In this document: piece by piece, positions 41,187 to 48,394 of the stretch
Position numbering within the stretch: position 1 is the first letter of the stretch
Layout: the number at the start of each line of letters is the position of its first letter
NCBI RefSeq assembly: GCF_029210495.1
Contig: NZ_JARGDK010000008.1
Location: forward strand, 51,729-115,728
DNA length: 64,000 nucleotides
DNA from: Pseudothioclava nitratireducens
GTDB lineage: Bacteria > Pseudomonadota > Alphaproteobacteria > Rhodobacterales > Rhodobacteraceae
Direction of reading: 5' to 3'
Notes under the pieces: generated by a model
Databases searched by the model: none
What the model saw: the letters and a program-made list of their open reading frames with translations, nothing else
Told to the model about the DNA's origin: nothing
Translations under genes and position numbers: made by a program

Positions 41187-41478
41187 GATGCCTTCCGACG
41201 AGACCCCGGTCCCCGAGATCCGCTTTCTCAAATTGTTGGTGACGGTGCTGACCGCGACGATGATTGCGGGTCTTGTAGCGATTGTGGCGATCCTTGTCAT
41301 CCGCCTGCCGGGCCAAGCCCCGATGCCCGCGCTGCCCGACGCGATCACGCTCCCCGAAGGCGCGGCCCCCGCCGCGATCACCTTCGCGCGCGACTATACG
41401 ATTGTGCTCACCGATCAGGGCGAGCTGCGTCTTTATAAGCCTAACGGCGCGCTGCATAAGGCCGTGCCGATCGACTGA
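41176..41478 (+). CDS. Small membrane protein, DUF6476-like
   Basis: The 100-residue protein has one transmembrane helix (FLKLLVTVLTATMIAGLVAIVAILVIRL, about residues 17-44) and a periplasmic or cytosolic tail ending ITFARDYTIVLTDQGELRLYKPNGALHKAV. It resembles the uncharacterised DUF6476 proteins found beside rluD in Rhodobacteraceae. The start could be ATG 41176 (MSDMMPSD), 41185 or 41188; AAGGAT upstream is 12 bp from the first. Head-to-head with rluD with an 11-bp overlap if both first starts are used. Confidence 0.75.
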   Translation: MSDMMPSDETPVPEIRFLKLLVTVLTATMIAGLVAIVAILVIRLPGQAPMPALPDAITLPEGAAPAAITFARDYTIVLTDQGELRLYKPNGALHKAVPID

Positions 41479-41479
41479 T

Positions 41480-41515
41480 CTGTCAGTCTGCCAATAAATA
41501 TCCCCGCCGGAGGCC
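41480..41515 (-). repeat. Gene-end repeat, copy D1 (left arm of inverted pair)
   Basis: On the minus strand CCGGCGGGGATATTTATTGG followed by CAGACTGACAGATCA reproduces the core of copy C. Its 41496-41515 part is the left arm of a perfect 20-bp inverted repeat with D2. Confidence 0.65.
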
Positions 41516-41553
41516 CCCGCAATATCTGTTGCAGGCCTCCGGCGGGGATATTT
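41496..41553. repeat. Perfect 20-bp inverted repeat between convergent genes
   Basis: Positions 41496-41515 and 41534-41553 are perfect reverse complements over 20 bp, with an 18-nt loop. The right arm reads GGCCTCCGGCGGGGATATTT. It lies between the DUF6476 stop and the ubiK stop, so it is likely a bidirectional terminator. It is built from two copies of the gene-end repeat in opposite orientation. Confidence 0.85.
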
Positions 41554-41571
41554 GGAGCAGCGTGACGATCA
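41534..41571 (+). repeat. Gene-end repeat, copy D2 (right arm of inverted pair)
   Basis: GGCGGGGATATTTGGAGCAG then CGTGACGATCA, ending at the stop of the ubiK gene on the minus strand. Its tail TGACGATCA is shared with copy C. Confidence 0.65.
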
Positions 41572-41847
41572 GGCGTCTTTTTTCGCGCGGGTCGTCTTTT
41601 TCGGGGCAGCCTCGGTTTCGAGCGCGTCGAGTCGGGCCTTCAGCGCCTCATTCTCCTCACGGGCCTTCTGGGCCATCGCCTTGACCGCGTCGAACTCCTC
41701 GCGGGTGACGAAGTCGCGATCCGCCAGCCAGCGGTCCATCCAAGATTTCATTGCGGTTTCGGCTTCGGACTTGGCACCTTGCGCCACGCCCATCGCATTG
41801 GTCATGATCTTGGACATCTCGTCGAAAAATTTGTTGGGCGCTTGCAT
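41569..41847 (-). CDS. ubiK: UbiK/BMFP-type accessory protein
   Basis: The 92-residue protein has the BMFP/UbiK pattern: an N-terminal amphipathic helix (MQAPNKFFDEMSKIMTNAMG) and a C-terminal coiled coil (AREENEALKARLDALETE, about residues 64-81), ending in a Lys-rich tail. It is likely a trimeric accessory factor of ubiquinone biosynthesis. The start at 41847 has GGAGG 7 bp upstream. The gene is divergent from lgt with a 117-bp gap. Confidence 0.88.
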   Translation of the reverse strand: MQAPNKFFDEMSKIMTNAMGVAQGAKSEAETAMKSWMDRWLADRDFVTREEFDAVKAMAQKAREENEALKARLDALETEAAPKKTTRAKKDA

Positions 41848-41964
41848 CTGCGGCCTCCGGGTCGGGAATAACTGTTTCGCCCTATATGGGCCGGGCGGGC
41901 GGCAGAGACAAGGTTGACTTCGCCCGCGCCGCAATGTGTGTTGCGCGCGGATACGAGGAGCGTC

Positions 41965-42849
41965 ATGGCCATACCCTTTCCCGATATCGACCCGAATGCC
42001 TTTGTGATCCCGGTGCTGAACCTGCCGATCCGCTGGTACGCGCTGGCCTATATTGCGGGGCTCATCGCGGGCTGGCGGATTATCGTAGCCCTGATGAAGC
42101 GCCCTGCGCTTTGGGGCGGACAGGCGCCAATGGAGCCGGGCCGGGTCGAGGATTTGCTGACGGCGGTGATCGTGGGCGTCGTCCTGGGCGGGCGGCTGGG
42201 CTTCGTGCTGTTCTACCAGCCGGGCTATTACCTGTCGCACCCGCTGGAGATCCTGAGGGTCTGGGAGGGCGGTATGTCCTTCCATGGTGGTTTTCTGGGC
42301 GTTGTGCTGGCGGGGCTTTGGTTTGCCCGCCGCAATGCGATCCCGCCGCTGGCGATTGCCGATGCCTTCGCGCTGGTTGCGCCGATCGGGCTTTTGCTGG
42401 GACGGATTGCCAATTTCATCAAGCCTGAACTCTGGGGACGTCCGACTGACGCGCCTTGGGGTGTGATCTTCCCGGTGCCCGAGGCGCAGATGTGTCTTGG
42501 CATCGCGGGGCAGGTGGACGGTGCCTGCGCGCGTCACCCCTCGCAGCTTTATGAGGCGGGACTGGAAGGACTGCTTCTTGGCGCGATCCTTTGGGTGTTG
42601 CTTGCGCGGGGCGGATTGCGGCGTCCGGGACTGCTGCTCGGTGTATTCCTGATCGGCTACGGTTTGTCGCGCGCTTTCGTCGAGCTGTTCCGGCAGGCGG
42701 ATGCGCAATTCGTTACGCTTGATAATCCGATGGGCTACGCGCTTCAGATCGGTGCTGGCGGACTGACTATGGGGCAGATCCTGTCGCTTCCGATGATTGC
42801 CGCAGGGATCTGGTTCGCAGCCCGGGCGCTGCGAGGGGCACGCATATGA
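41965..42849 (+). CDS. lgt: Prolipoprotein diacylglyceryl transferase
   Basis: The 294-residue inner-membrane enzyme attaches diacylglycerol to the lipobox cysteine of prolipoproteins. It has about seven helices, the FHGGFLG motif (around H107) and the GRIANFI signature (146-152), then HPSQLYEA near 194. GAGGAG precedes the ATG at 41965; the longer frame is not needed. It overlaps the next gene by 4 bp (42846-42849). Confidence 0.96.
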   Translation: MAIPFPDIDPNAFVIPVLNLPIRWYALAYIAGLIAGWRIIVALMKRPALWGGQAPMEPGRVEDLLTAVIVGVVLGGRLGFVLFYQPGYYLSHPLEILRVWEGGMSFHGGFLGVVLAGLWFARRNAIPPLAIADAFALVAPIGLLLGRIANFIKPELWGRPTDAPWGVIFPVPEAQMCLGIAGQVDGACARHPSQLYEAGLEGLLLGAILWVLLARGGLRRPGLLLGVFLIGYGLSRAFVELFRQADAQFVTLDNPMGYALQIGAGGLTMGQILSLPMIAAGIWFAARALRGARI

Positions 42850-43919
42850 CGCCGCTGGGCGATATCCTCGCGCGGCGTATCGCGTCCGAGGGGCCGATGC
42901 GGCTCGACCATTACATGGCCGAGTGCCTGCTCCATCCCGCGCATGGCTATTACACGACCCGCGACCCGCTTGGGCACGCGGGCGACTTCACCACCGCCCC
43001 CGAAATCAGTCAAATGTTCGGTGAGATGCTGGGGCTGTGCCTTGCGCAGGTCTGGCTCGATCAGGGGCGGCCCGCGTATTTCTTGCTGGCGGAGTTGGGT
43101 CCGGGGCGCGGCACGTTGATGGCGGATATGCTGCGCGCGATGAGGGGCGTTCCGGGGATGCTGGACGCGGCGGAGATCCATCTGGTCGAGGCCTCGCCCA
43201 CATTGGGCGCGGCTCAGGAAGTGCGGCTATCGGGGCATCTGGTGCAGTGGCATGACAGCATCGAGACCCTGCCCGACGGGCCGCTTTATGTCGTGGCGAA
43301 CGAGTTCTTCGACGCCCTGCCGATCCGGCAATTCGAGCGCATCGACATGATGTGGTGCGAGCGTCAGGTCGGTCTGGTCGAGGGGAAGCTGGTGCCGGGG
43401 CGTGCGCCGCCGACCGCGCTGGCCGCTCTGGAGGGCCGCCTGCTGGACACCCCGGATGGTGGCTTCGTCGAGATTTGTCCGGCCGCCCCGCCGATCGCGG
43501 GTCAGATCGGTGGGCGGATCGCGGCCGCAGGCGGCGTCGCGCTGATCTTCGATTATGGCGGCTGGCACAGCCTTGGCGATACGTTTCAGGCGCTGCGCGG
43601 GCATCAGCCCGAAGACCCCTTTGCCCATCCGGGCGAGGCGGACCTCACGGCCCATGTCGATTTCGAGCCGCTGGCACAGGCGGCCCAAAGCGCGGGGGCT
43701 GCGGTGTCGGCGCTCATGCCGCAAGGGGTGGTGCTGGAACGGCTCGGAATCACGGCGCGGGCGCAGGCGCTTGCGGGCAAGCTCAGCGGTGAGGCCCTGC
43801 AATCTCATATCGCGGCGCATCGGCGCTTGACCCATCCCGAAGAAATGGGTCACCTGTTCAAAAGCCTCGCAATCTACCCCGAACATGCCCCGCTGCCGCC
43901 GGGCTTCGACGCCAGTTAA
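42846..43919 (+). CDS. SAM-dependent methyltransferase, MidA/NDUFAF7 family
   Basis: The 357-residue protein is the bacterial counterpart of mitochondrial NDUFAF7, which dimethylates an arginine of complex I subunit NDUFS2. The MidA domain spans most of the chain. Its SAM motif is LLAELGPGRGTLMADML near residue 79, preceded by the DFTTAPEISQMFGEMLG motif near residue 47. In bacteria its target is not proved here. It overlaps lgt by 4 bp and is followed 15 bp later by pgeF. Confidence 0.92.
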   Translation: MTPLGDILARRIASEGPMRLDHYMAECLLHPAHGYYTTRDPLGHAGDFTTAPEISQMFGEMLGLCLAQVWLDQGRPAYFLLAELGPGRGTLMADMLRAMRGVPGMLDAAEIHLVEASPTLGAAQEVRLSGHLVQWHDSIETLPDGPLYVVANEFFDALPIRQFERIDMMWCERQVGLVEGKLVPGRAPPTALAALEGRLLDTPDGGFVEICPAAPPIAGQIGGRIAAAGGVALIFDYGGWHSLGDTFQALRGHQPEDPFAHPGEADLTAHVDFEPLAQAAQSAGAAVSALMPQGVVLERLGITARAQALAGKLSGEALQSHIAAHRRLTHPEEMGHLFKSLAIYPEHAPLPPGFDAS

Positions 43920-43934
43920 CCCACGGGTTCGATC

Positions 43935-44696
43935 ATGCCGATGACACTCGAAATCCTGACTTCTCCGGCGCTCGATGGCGTGCGGCACGGGTTTTTCACC
44001 CGGCGAGGTGGGGCATCTTCTGGCGTGTTCGCTGGGCTGAATTGCGGGCATGGTTCGAGCGACCAGACCGAGGCGGTGAGCGTCAACCGCGAGCGTGTCG
44101 CAACGGCGATGGACTCGGAGCCCAAGGCGCTCGTGGGCGTGTATCAGACGCATTCCGCCGATGTCGTGACGGTCGATGCACCGCTCGAGGGGCGCGTCGA
44201 GGCGGATGCGCTGGTGACGCGCACACCGGGGCTGGTGCTGAGTATCCTCACCGCCGATTGCCAGCCCGTGCTGTTTGCGGATCGTGAGGCCGGCGTGATT
44301 GGCGCGGCCCATGCGGGTTGGCGGGGCGCGCTCGACGGGGTGCTGGAAAACACGCTCGACGCGATGGAAGCGCTGGGCGCGGATCGCGCGAATATCGCGG
44401 CGGTGATCGGACCTTGCATCTCGCAGAGCGCCTATGAGGTCGGCTGGGATTTCATGGAGCAATTCACTGTCGAGGACCCGGACTATCAGCGTTTCTTCAC
44501 GCAAGGCCCGAATGACAAGCCGCTCTTCGATCTTCCGTCCTTCGGGCTGCATCGTCTGCGCGAGGCTGGCGTTGGCTCGGCGGAGTGGATCCGTCACTGC
44601 ACCTATGCTGACCCCGACCGGTTCTATTCCTACCGCCGCACCACGCATCAGAAAGAGGCCGATTACGGTCGGCTGATCTCGGTGATCCGGCTCTGA
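43935..44696 (+). CDS. pgeF: Polyphenol oxidase/purine nucleoside phosphorylase (YfiH/PgeF)
   Basis: The 253-residue protein belongs to the DUF152 copper-or zinc-binding family, reported as peptidoglycan editing factor and as a purine nucleoside phosphorylase. It shows GFFTRRGGASSGVFAGLN near residue 18, the QTHSADVVTV His, ADCQPVLF with the catalytic Cys, and AHAGWRGAL near 122. The start is ATG 43935 or 43941; no strong ribosome-binding site. It is the last gene of the lgt-MidA-pgeF unit, which in relatives is also conserved. Confidence 0.92.
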   Translation: MPMTLEILTSPALDGVRHGFFTRRGGASSGVFAGLNCGHGSSDQTEAVSVNRERVATAMDSEPKALVGVYQTHSADVVTVDAPLEGRVEADALVTRTPGLVLSILTADCQPVLFADREAGVIGAAHAGWRGALDGVLENTLDAMEALGADRANIAAVIGPCISQSAYEVGWDFMEQFTVEDPDYQRFFTQGPNDKPLFDLPSFGLHRLREAGVGSAEWIRHCTYADPDRFYSYRRTTHQKEADYGRLISVIRL

Positions 44697-44964
44697 GTCG
44701 GAGTGTGCGCCACACGCGTGCGATTCGGGCGGGATTGCGATCTGCCGTGCCCAGTTTGTGCCCCAATTATGAATGAAACGCGAAGTTGACGCCCACAATC
44801 CCCGTATTTTAGCCGTTTGGGAAACAATGACGCGGTCACAATCGTTCCGAAACGGTGCTCCAGAAAAATAACGATCTGCCAAAACAGTGCCGCATTGCGT
44901 TGCGATAAAGGGGTCAGACGGGCGCCAGACCCGAACCGAAATCGCCTTTAGGCAGGAGCAGACC
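44697..44964. other. Intergenic region before the 51-residue gene
   Basis: These 268 bases contain no supported gene. The stretch 44811-44900 is AT-richer, with runs like CAGAAAAATAACG, and probably holds the promoter of the next gene, but no clear -35/-10 pair was found. Confidence 0.5.
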
Positions 44965-45120
44965 ATGACCCCGAAGAAAAACCGCCGCTGGATGACCAAC
45001 GTGATCGCCGAAGCCGCGAAATGCGACGTACAGATGCCTTGGGCCCGCGGTCCGCGTCGCGCCGCAACGATTGCGCGCCGTGAAGAGGCCCAGAAGCCTC
45101 GCGCCCTGCGCGCTTCCTGA
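44965..45120 (+). CDS. Small basic protein of 51 residues, hypothetical
   Basis: The 51-residue product begins MTPKKNRRWMTNVIAEAAKC and continues with DVQMPWARGPRRAATIARREEAQ. It is Arg/Lys/Ala-rich with a net positive charge and two likely helices. Small proteins with this KKNRRW...MPWARG pattern occur in many Rhodobacteraceae as hypothetical proteins (from memory). AGGAG lies 7 bp before the ATG. No function is known; nucleic-acid binding would fit the charge. A GC hairpin (45185-45210) follows. Confidence 0.7.
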   Translation: MTPKKNRRWMTNVIAEAAKCDVQMPWARGPRRAATIARREEAQKPRALRAS

Positions 45121-45448
45121 TCCATTCCGAATATCGTCCGTAGCCTTCGCGTCGCGCCCAAGTGAGCGCGCGCGGCTAGGGACTTGGCCGGGGGCTGCCA
45201 ACCCCGGCCAGATGATTCCCCGAATCTCCGGACGGTAAGTCGTCACACCCGGTGGCTTTCGCATTGCAGAACGCGATTATGGGTCTGGGGTCTGAAACAA
45301 TCATGGGGGTTGGTCGGGCATTGATCTCAATAAGCCTATATTTTCTTTTGAAAATTTGACCTTCGCTTTTGATGCGGGCATCTTGTGGGTGTCTGTCTGC
45401 GCGTGGTGGGGGCCATTGCAGATGTGACCAGACCGAAAGGCTGATCGC
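45121..45448. other. Intergenic region before the Hint-domain gene
   Basis: The 328 bases hold a 9-bp hairpin (45185-45210) after the small gene and an AT-rich island at about 45318-45360. No supported gene is present. A promoter for the next gene probably lies in the AT-rich island, but the best boxes (TTGGTC, TATATT) are spaced too far apart for sigma-70. Confidence 0.55.
45185..45210. terminator. GC hairpin after the 51-residue gene
   Basis: TGGCCGGGG (45185-45193) and CCCCGGCCA (45202-45210) form a perfect 9-bp stem with an 8-nt loop. No T run follows. Confidence 0.45.
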
Positions 45449-46276
45449 ATGTCCTATCTACATCGCGCGTCGGTGGGTTCTGCCCCCGCTGAGGCCGATA
45501 CCGTGGCCCCGCTGCCCGCAAGGTTGCCCCGGATCAAATCGCCCCATCTGCCCACCGAGGCGGACCGTCGCCCGCCGCGTTCCATGCCGTTGACGCGCCG
45601 CTATGAGGCGATGTGGCTGTGCCGCAATGGCGACATCGACTCGACCGTTCGAATCGCGCCGGCCACACCGCTTTTCGAAGAGGCATTTTCGGCTCTCGCG
45701 CGGGGTGCGGTGCTGCAAAGCGATATGGGGCCTGTGGCGGTCGAGGATGTCGTTCCGGGTATGCGTGTGCTGGTGGCCGATGGCAGCTTTGTCGCTGTGA
45801 CATGGGTGGGTTCTATGACGCTCTACCCTGGTCACTCGCCTGAGCCGGACGACAAACCCGTCACTCTGACGCGGATCACCGCGGACGCGTTCGGGGCGGG
45901 GCGTCCGATGCCCGATCTTGTGCTGGGGCCGCGTGCCCGGATCTGCCTGCGGGACTCGCGCCTGCAAGGGCAATTCGGGCTGGATGCCGCCTTTGTGCCG
46001 GCGCGCGCCTTTGTGGATGGGGTGAGCGTGATCGAAGTCACGCCCGCAGCCCCGGTGAGTGCCTATCATCTCGTGCTCGAACGGCAGGCAGCGATCCGGG
46101 TGATGGGGATAGAGGTTGAGAGCTATCATCCCGGCGAAGGAATCGAGGGCATGATCGACCCGCGGATGCTCTCGCTGTTCGAGGGGTTGTTTCCGCAGAT
46201 GCATGGTCTCTCGGGCTTCGGGCCGCTCGCGCATCAGCGCCTGACACGGTTCGAGGTCGAGCATCTGTTCGACTAA
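45449..46276 (+). CDS. Hint-domain protein (Hint_2, apparently without catalytic Cys)
   Basis: The 275-residue protein resembles the Hint_2 proteins of Rhodobacteraceae. The region GPVAVEDVVPGMRVLVADGSFVAVTWVGSMTL (about residues 94-125) is the Hint core pattern, and a C-terminal VSAYHLVLERQAAIRVMGIEVESYHPGEGI carries the strand before the end. In active Hint domains a Cys comes before the first strand (CFxxGT); here the matching site reads SALARGAV, so the splicing nucleophile appears lost. AAAGG precedes the start. No export signal is seen. Role unknown. Confidence 0.8.
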   Translation: MSYLHRASVGSAPAEADTVAPLPARLPRIKSPHLPTEADRRPPRSMPLTRRYEAMWLCRNGDIDSTVRIAPATPLFEEAFSALARGAVLQSDMGPVAVEDVVPGMRVLVADGSFVAVTWVGSMTLYPGHSPEPDDKPVTLTRITADAFGAGRPMPDLVLGPRARICLRDSRLQGQFGLDAAFVPARAFVDGVSVIEVTPAAPVSAYHLVLERQAAIRVMGIEVESYHPGEGIEGMIDPRMLSLFEGLFPQMHGLSGFGPLAHQRLTRFEVEHLFD

Positions 46277-46293
46277 GCGCTGTGGCGCATGAA

Positions 46294-46327
46294 AAAGGGC
46301 GCGCGGGGGAGTTCCGGCGCGCCCTTT
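46294..46327. terminator. Bidirectional terminator between Hint gene and pepF
   Basis: AAAGGGCGCGC (46294-46304) and GCGCGCCCTTT (46317-46327) form a perfect 11-bp stem with a 12-nt loop. The A and T runs on both sides allow it to work for both convergent genes. Confidence 0.85.
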
Positions 46328-46346
46328 ATCCTATCCAGCGGAGGGA

Positions 46347-48164
46347 TCAGTCCTCCATCGCCTCCAGCTCGTCGATGAAGCCCGCGATCATTGACAGACC
46401 CTTGTCCCAGAAGGCCGGATCGCTGGCATCGAGGCCAAAGGGCGCGAGCAGTGCCTTGTGGTGTTTGGAGCCGCCCGCCTCCAGCATTGCGAAATACTTG
46501 TCCTGGAAGCCCTCAGGCGCGGCCTCATAGGCGGCGTAGAGCGCGTTCACCAGCCCGTCACCGAAGGCATAGGCGTAGACGTAGAAGGGCGAGTGGACGA
46601 AATGCGGGATATAGGCCCAGAAGGTCTCGTAACCCGGCATGAATTCAAAGGCCGGGCCGAGGCTTTCGCCCTGCACCGACATCCACAGTTCGTTGATCTG
46701 ATCGGGGGTCAGCTCGCCTTCGCGCCGCGCGGCGTGGAGCTTGCACTCGAAATCATAGAAGGCGATCTGGCGCACGACCGTGTTGATCATGTCCTCGACC
46801 TTGCCGGCCAACAGTGTCTTGCGCTCTTCCTTGGTTTTCGCGGCCTCCAGCAGCTTGCGGAAGGTGAGCATCTCGCCAAAGACGGATGCGGTTTCGGCAA
46901 GCGTCAGCGGCGTGGACGACAGCATCTCGCCTTGTTTTGCGGCCAGAACCTGATGGACGCCGTGACCCAGCTCATGCGCAAGGGTCATCACATCGCGCGG
47001 TTTGCCGAGGTAGTTGAGCATCACGTAGGGGTGGACCGTGGTCACCGTAGGATGCGCAAAGGCGCCCGGTGCCTTGCCCGGCTTCACGCCCGCGTCGATC
47101 CAGCCTTTGTCGAAGAACGGCTCGGCAATCTCGGCCATGCGCGGATCAAAGGCCGCGTAGGCGGTCATCACCGTGTCGCGGGCCTCGTCCCACTGGATCG
47201 TGCGCGGGGCTTCGGTCGGCAGCGGCGCGTTGCGGTCCCAGACCTGAAGCTTGTCGAGGCCGAGCCATTTCGCCTTGAGCGCATAATAGCGATGCGACAG
47301 GCGCGGATAGGCGGCGACGACGGCGTTGCGCAGGGCCTCCACGACCTCGGGTTCGACATCGTTCGACAGGTGCCGGCCATATTGTGGGGTCGGCATCTTG
47401 CGCCAGCGATCCTCGACCTCTTTCTCTTTGGCGAGCGTGTTGTGGACGCGCGAGAAGAGCTTGATCTTGTCCTGGAAGACGCGGGCCAGTTCATGTGCGG
47501 CCGCCTCGCGGCGGGCGCGGTCATGATCCGACAAAAGTGTGGTCGTGGCTTCAAGGTTCAACACCTCGCCCTGCACGGTGAATTCCAGTGCGGCGGTCGT
47601 CTCGTCAAAGAGGCGGTTCCATGCGGCGGCCCCTACAACGGATTGATCGTGCAGGAATTTCTCAAGCTCATCCGAGAGCTGGTGCGGCTTCATCGCGCGC
47701 ATCCGGTCGAAGACAGGCTTGTAGCGCGCGATGGCCGCATCGGCGAAAAGCGCCTCATAATGCGCGTCCTCGATCCGGTTGAATTCGAGCGAGAAGAACA
47801 CGAGCGGCGTGGTGAAATTGGTGATCTTGTCTTGCGCGTTGGCCATGAATTGCGCGCGTTCGGCATCGACCGTATTCTGATAGTAGCGCAGGCCCGCATA
47901 GGACATGATCCGGCCCGCCGTGGTCTCGATCGCCTCGTAGCGGCGGATGCACTCGCCCATGCCCGCCGCGTCGAGTGTGGCCAGCTTGCCCTCGTAATCG
48001 GTGGCGAAGCGGGCGCATTCTTCCTCGAGCCACGTCATGTCACGCGCGTATTCAGGCGCGTCGGGGGCGGTGTAGAGATCGCTCAGATCCCAGTCCGGCA
48101 GATCGCCAAATCCCCCGGCGGTTGCGTTGGCGTCGAAAACGGGCTGGGGCAGGCGAATGGGCAT
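46347..48164 (-). CDS. pepF: Oligoendopeptidase F (M3 family)
   Basis: The 605-residue metallopeptidase degrades oligopeptides in the cytosol. The zinc motif HELGH (LAHELGHGVHQ) is near residue 396, with the long helical M3 body around it. An AGAGGA ribosome-binding site precedes the ATG at 48164. It is convergent with the Hint gene and divergent from the Anbu operon, with 230 bp between starts. Being next to that operon, it could recycle its peptide products, but this is only suggestive. Confidence 0.95.
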   Translation of the reverse strand: MPIRLPQPVFDANATAGGFGDLPDWDLSDLYTAPDAPEYARDMTWLEEECARFATDYEGKLATLDAAGMGECIRRYEAIETTAGRIMSYAGLRYYQNTVDAERAQFMANAQDKITNFTTPLVFFSLEFNRIEDAHYEALFADAAIARYKPVFDRMRAMKPHQLSDELEKFLHDQSVVGAAAWNRLFDETTAALEFTVQGEVLNLEATTTLLSDHDRARREAAAHELARVFQDKIKLFSRVHNTLAKEKEVEDRWRKMPTPQYGRHLSNDVEPEVVEALRNAVVAAYPRLSHRYYALKAKWLGLDKLQVWDRNAPLPTEAPRTIQWDEARDTVMTAYAAFDPRMAEIAEPFFDKGWIDAGVKPGKAPGAFAHPTVTTVHPYVMLNYLGKPRDVMTLAHELGHGVHQVLAAKQGEMLSSTPLTLAETASVFGEMLTFRKLLEAAKTKEERKTLLAGKVEDMINTVVRQIAFYDFECKLHAARREGELTPDQINELWMSVQGESLGPAFEFMPGYETFWAYIPHFVHSPFYVYAYAFGDGLVNALYAAYEAAPEGFQDKYFAMLEAGGSKHHKALLAPFGLDASDPAFWDKGLSMIAGFIDELEAMED

Positions 48165-48394
48165 GAGATCCTCTTCTTCGGTTGAGCTTCAGAGATAGGG
48201 GCAGGCAGGGGGGCGTTGCAAGGGCGGCGGGTTGCGGCGCGGCGGGGTTCGGTCATGACAGGTTGATTAAAAAATGTGCGCACGGTCGACTTTTGTGCGA
48301 AATTCCTCTGGTGTCGCACGTTATGCTCCCCTTGCGCTTCCAACTCCGCCGCGCGGTGCCTAGCCTTTGAGCAAGGCGAGAGGAATCATCAGCG

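Noticed and set aside
41496..41553. The 20-bp inverted repeat as an insertion-sequence end pair
   Set aside because: No transposase and only an 18-nt loop; better explained as a terminator made of two repeat copies.
43227..45161. 644-residue minus-strand frame opposite MidA-like and pgeF genes
   Set aside because: Crosses two genes with clear motifs and the intergenic gap; Arg/His-rich mirror.
46458..48185. 575-residue plus-strand frame opposite pepF
   Set aside because: Antisense to a gene with a clear HExxH motif.
48275..48320. GTGCG-rich inverted repeat (GTGCGA-13-TCGCAC) before the Anbu operon as an operator
   Set aside because: The arms are only 6 bp and no promoter could be placed relative to them; too weak to list.
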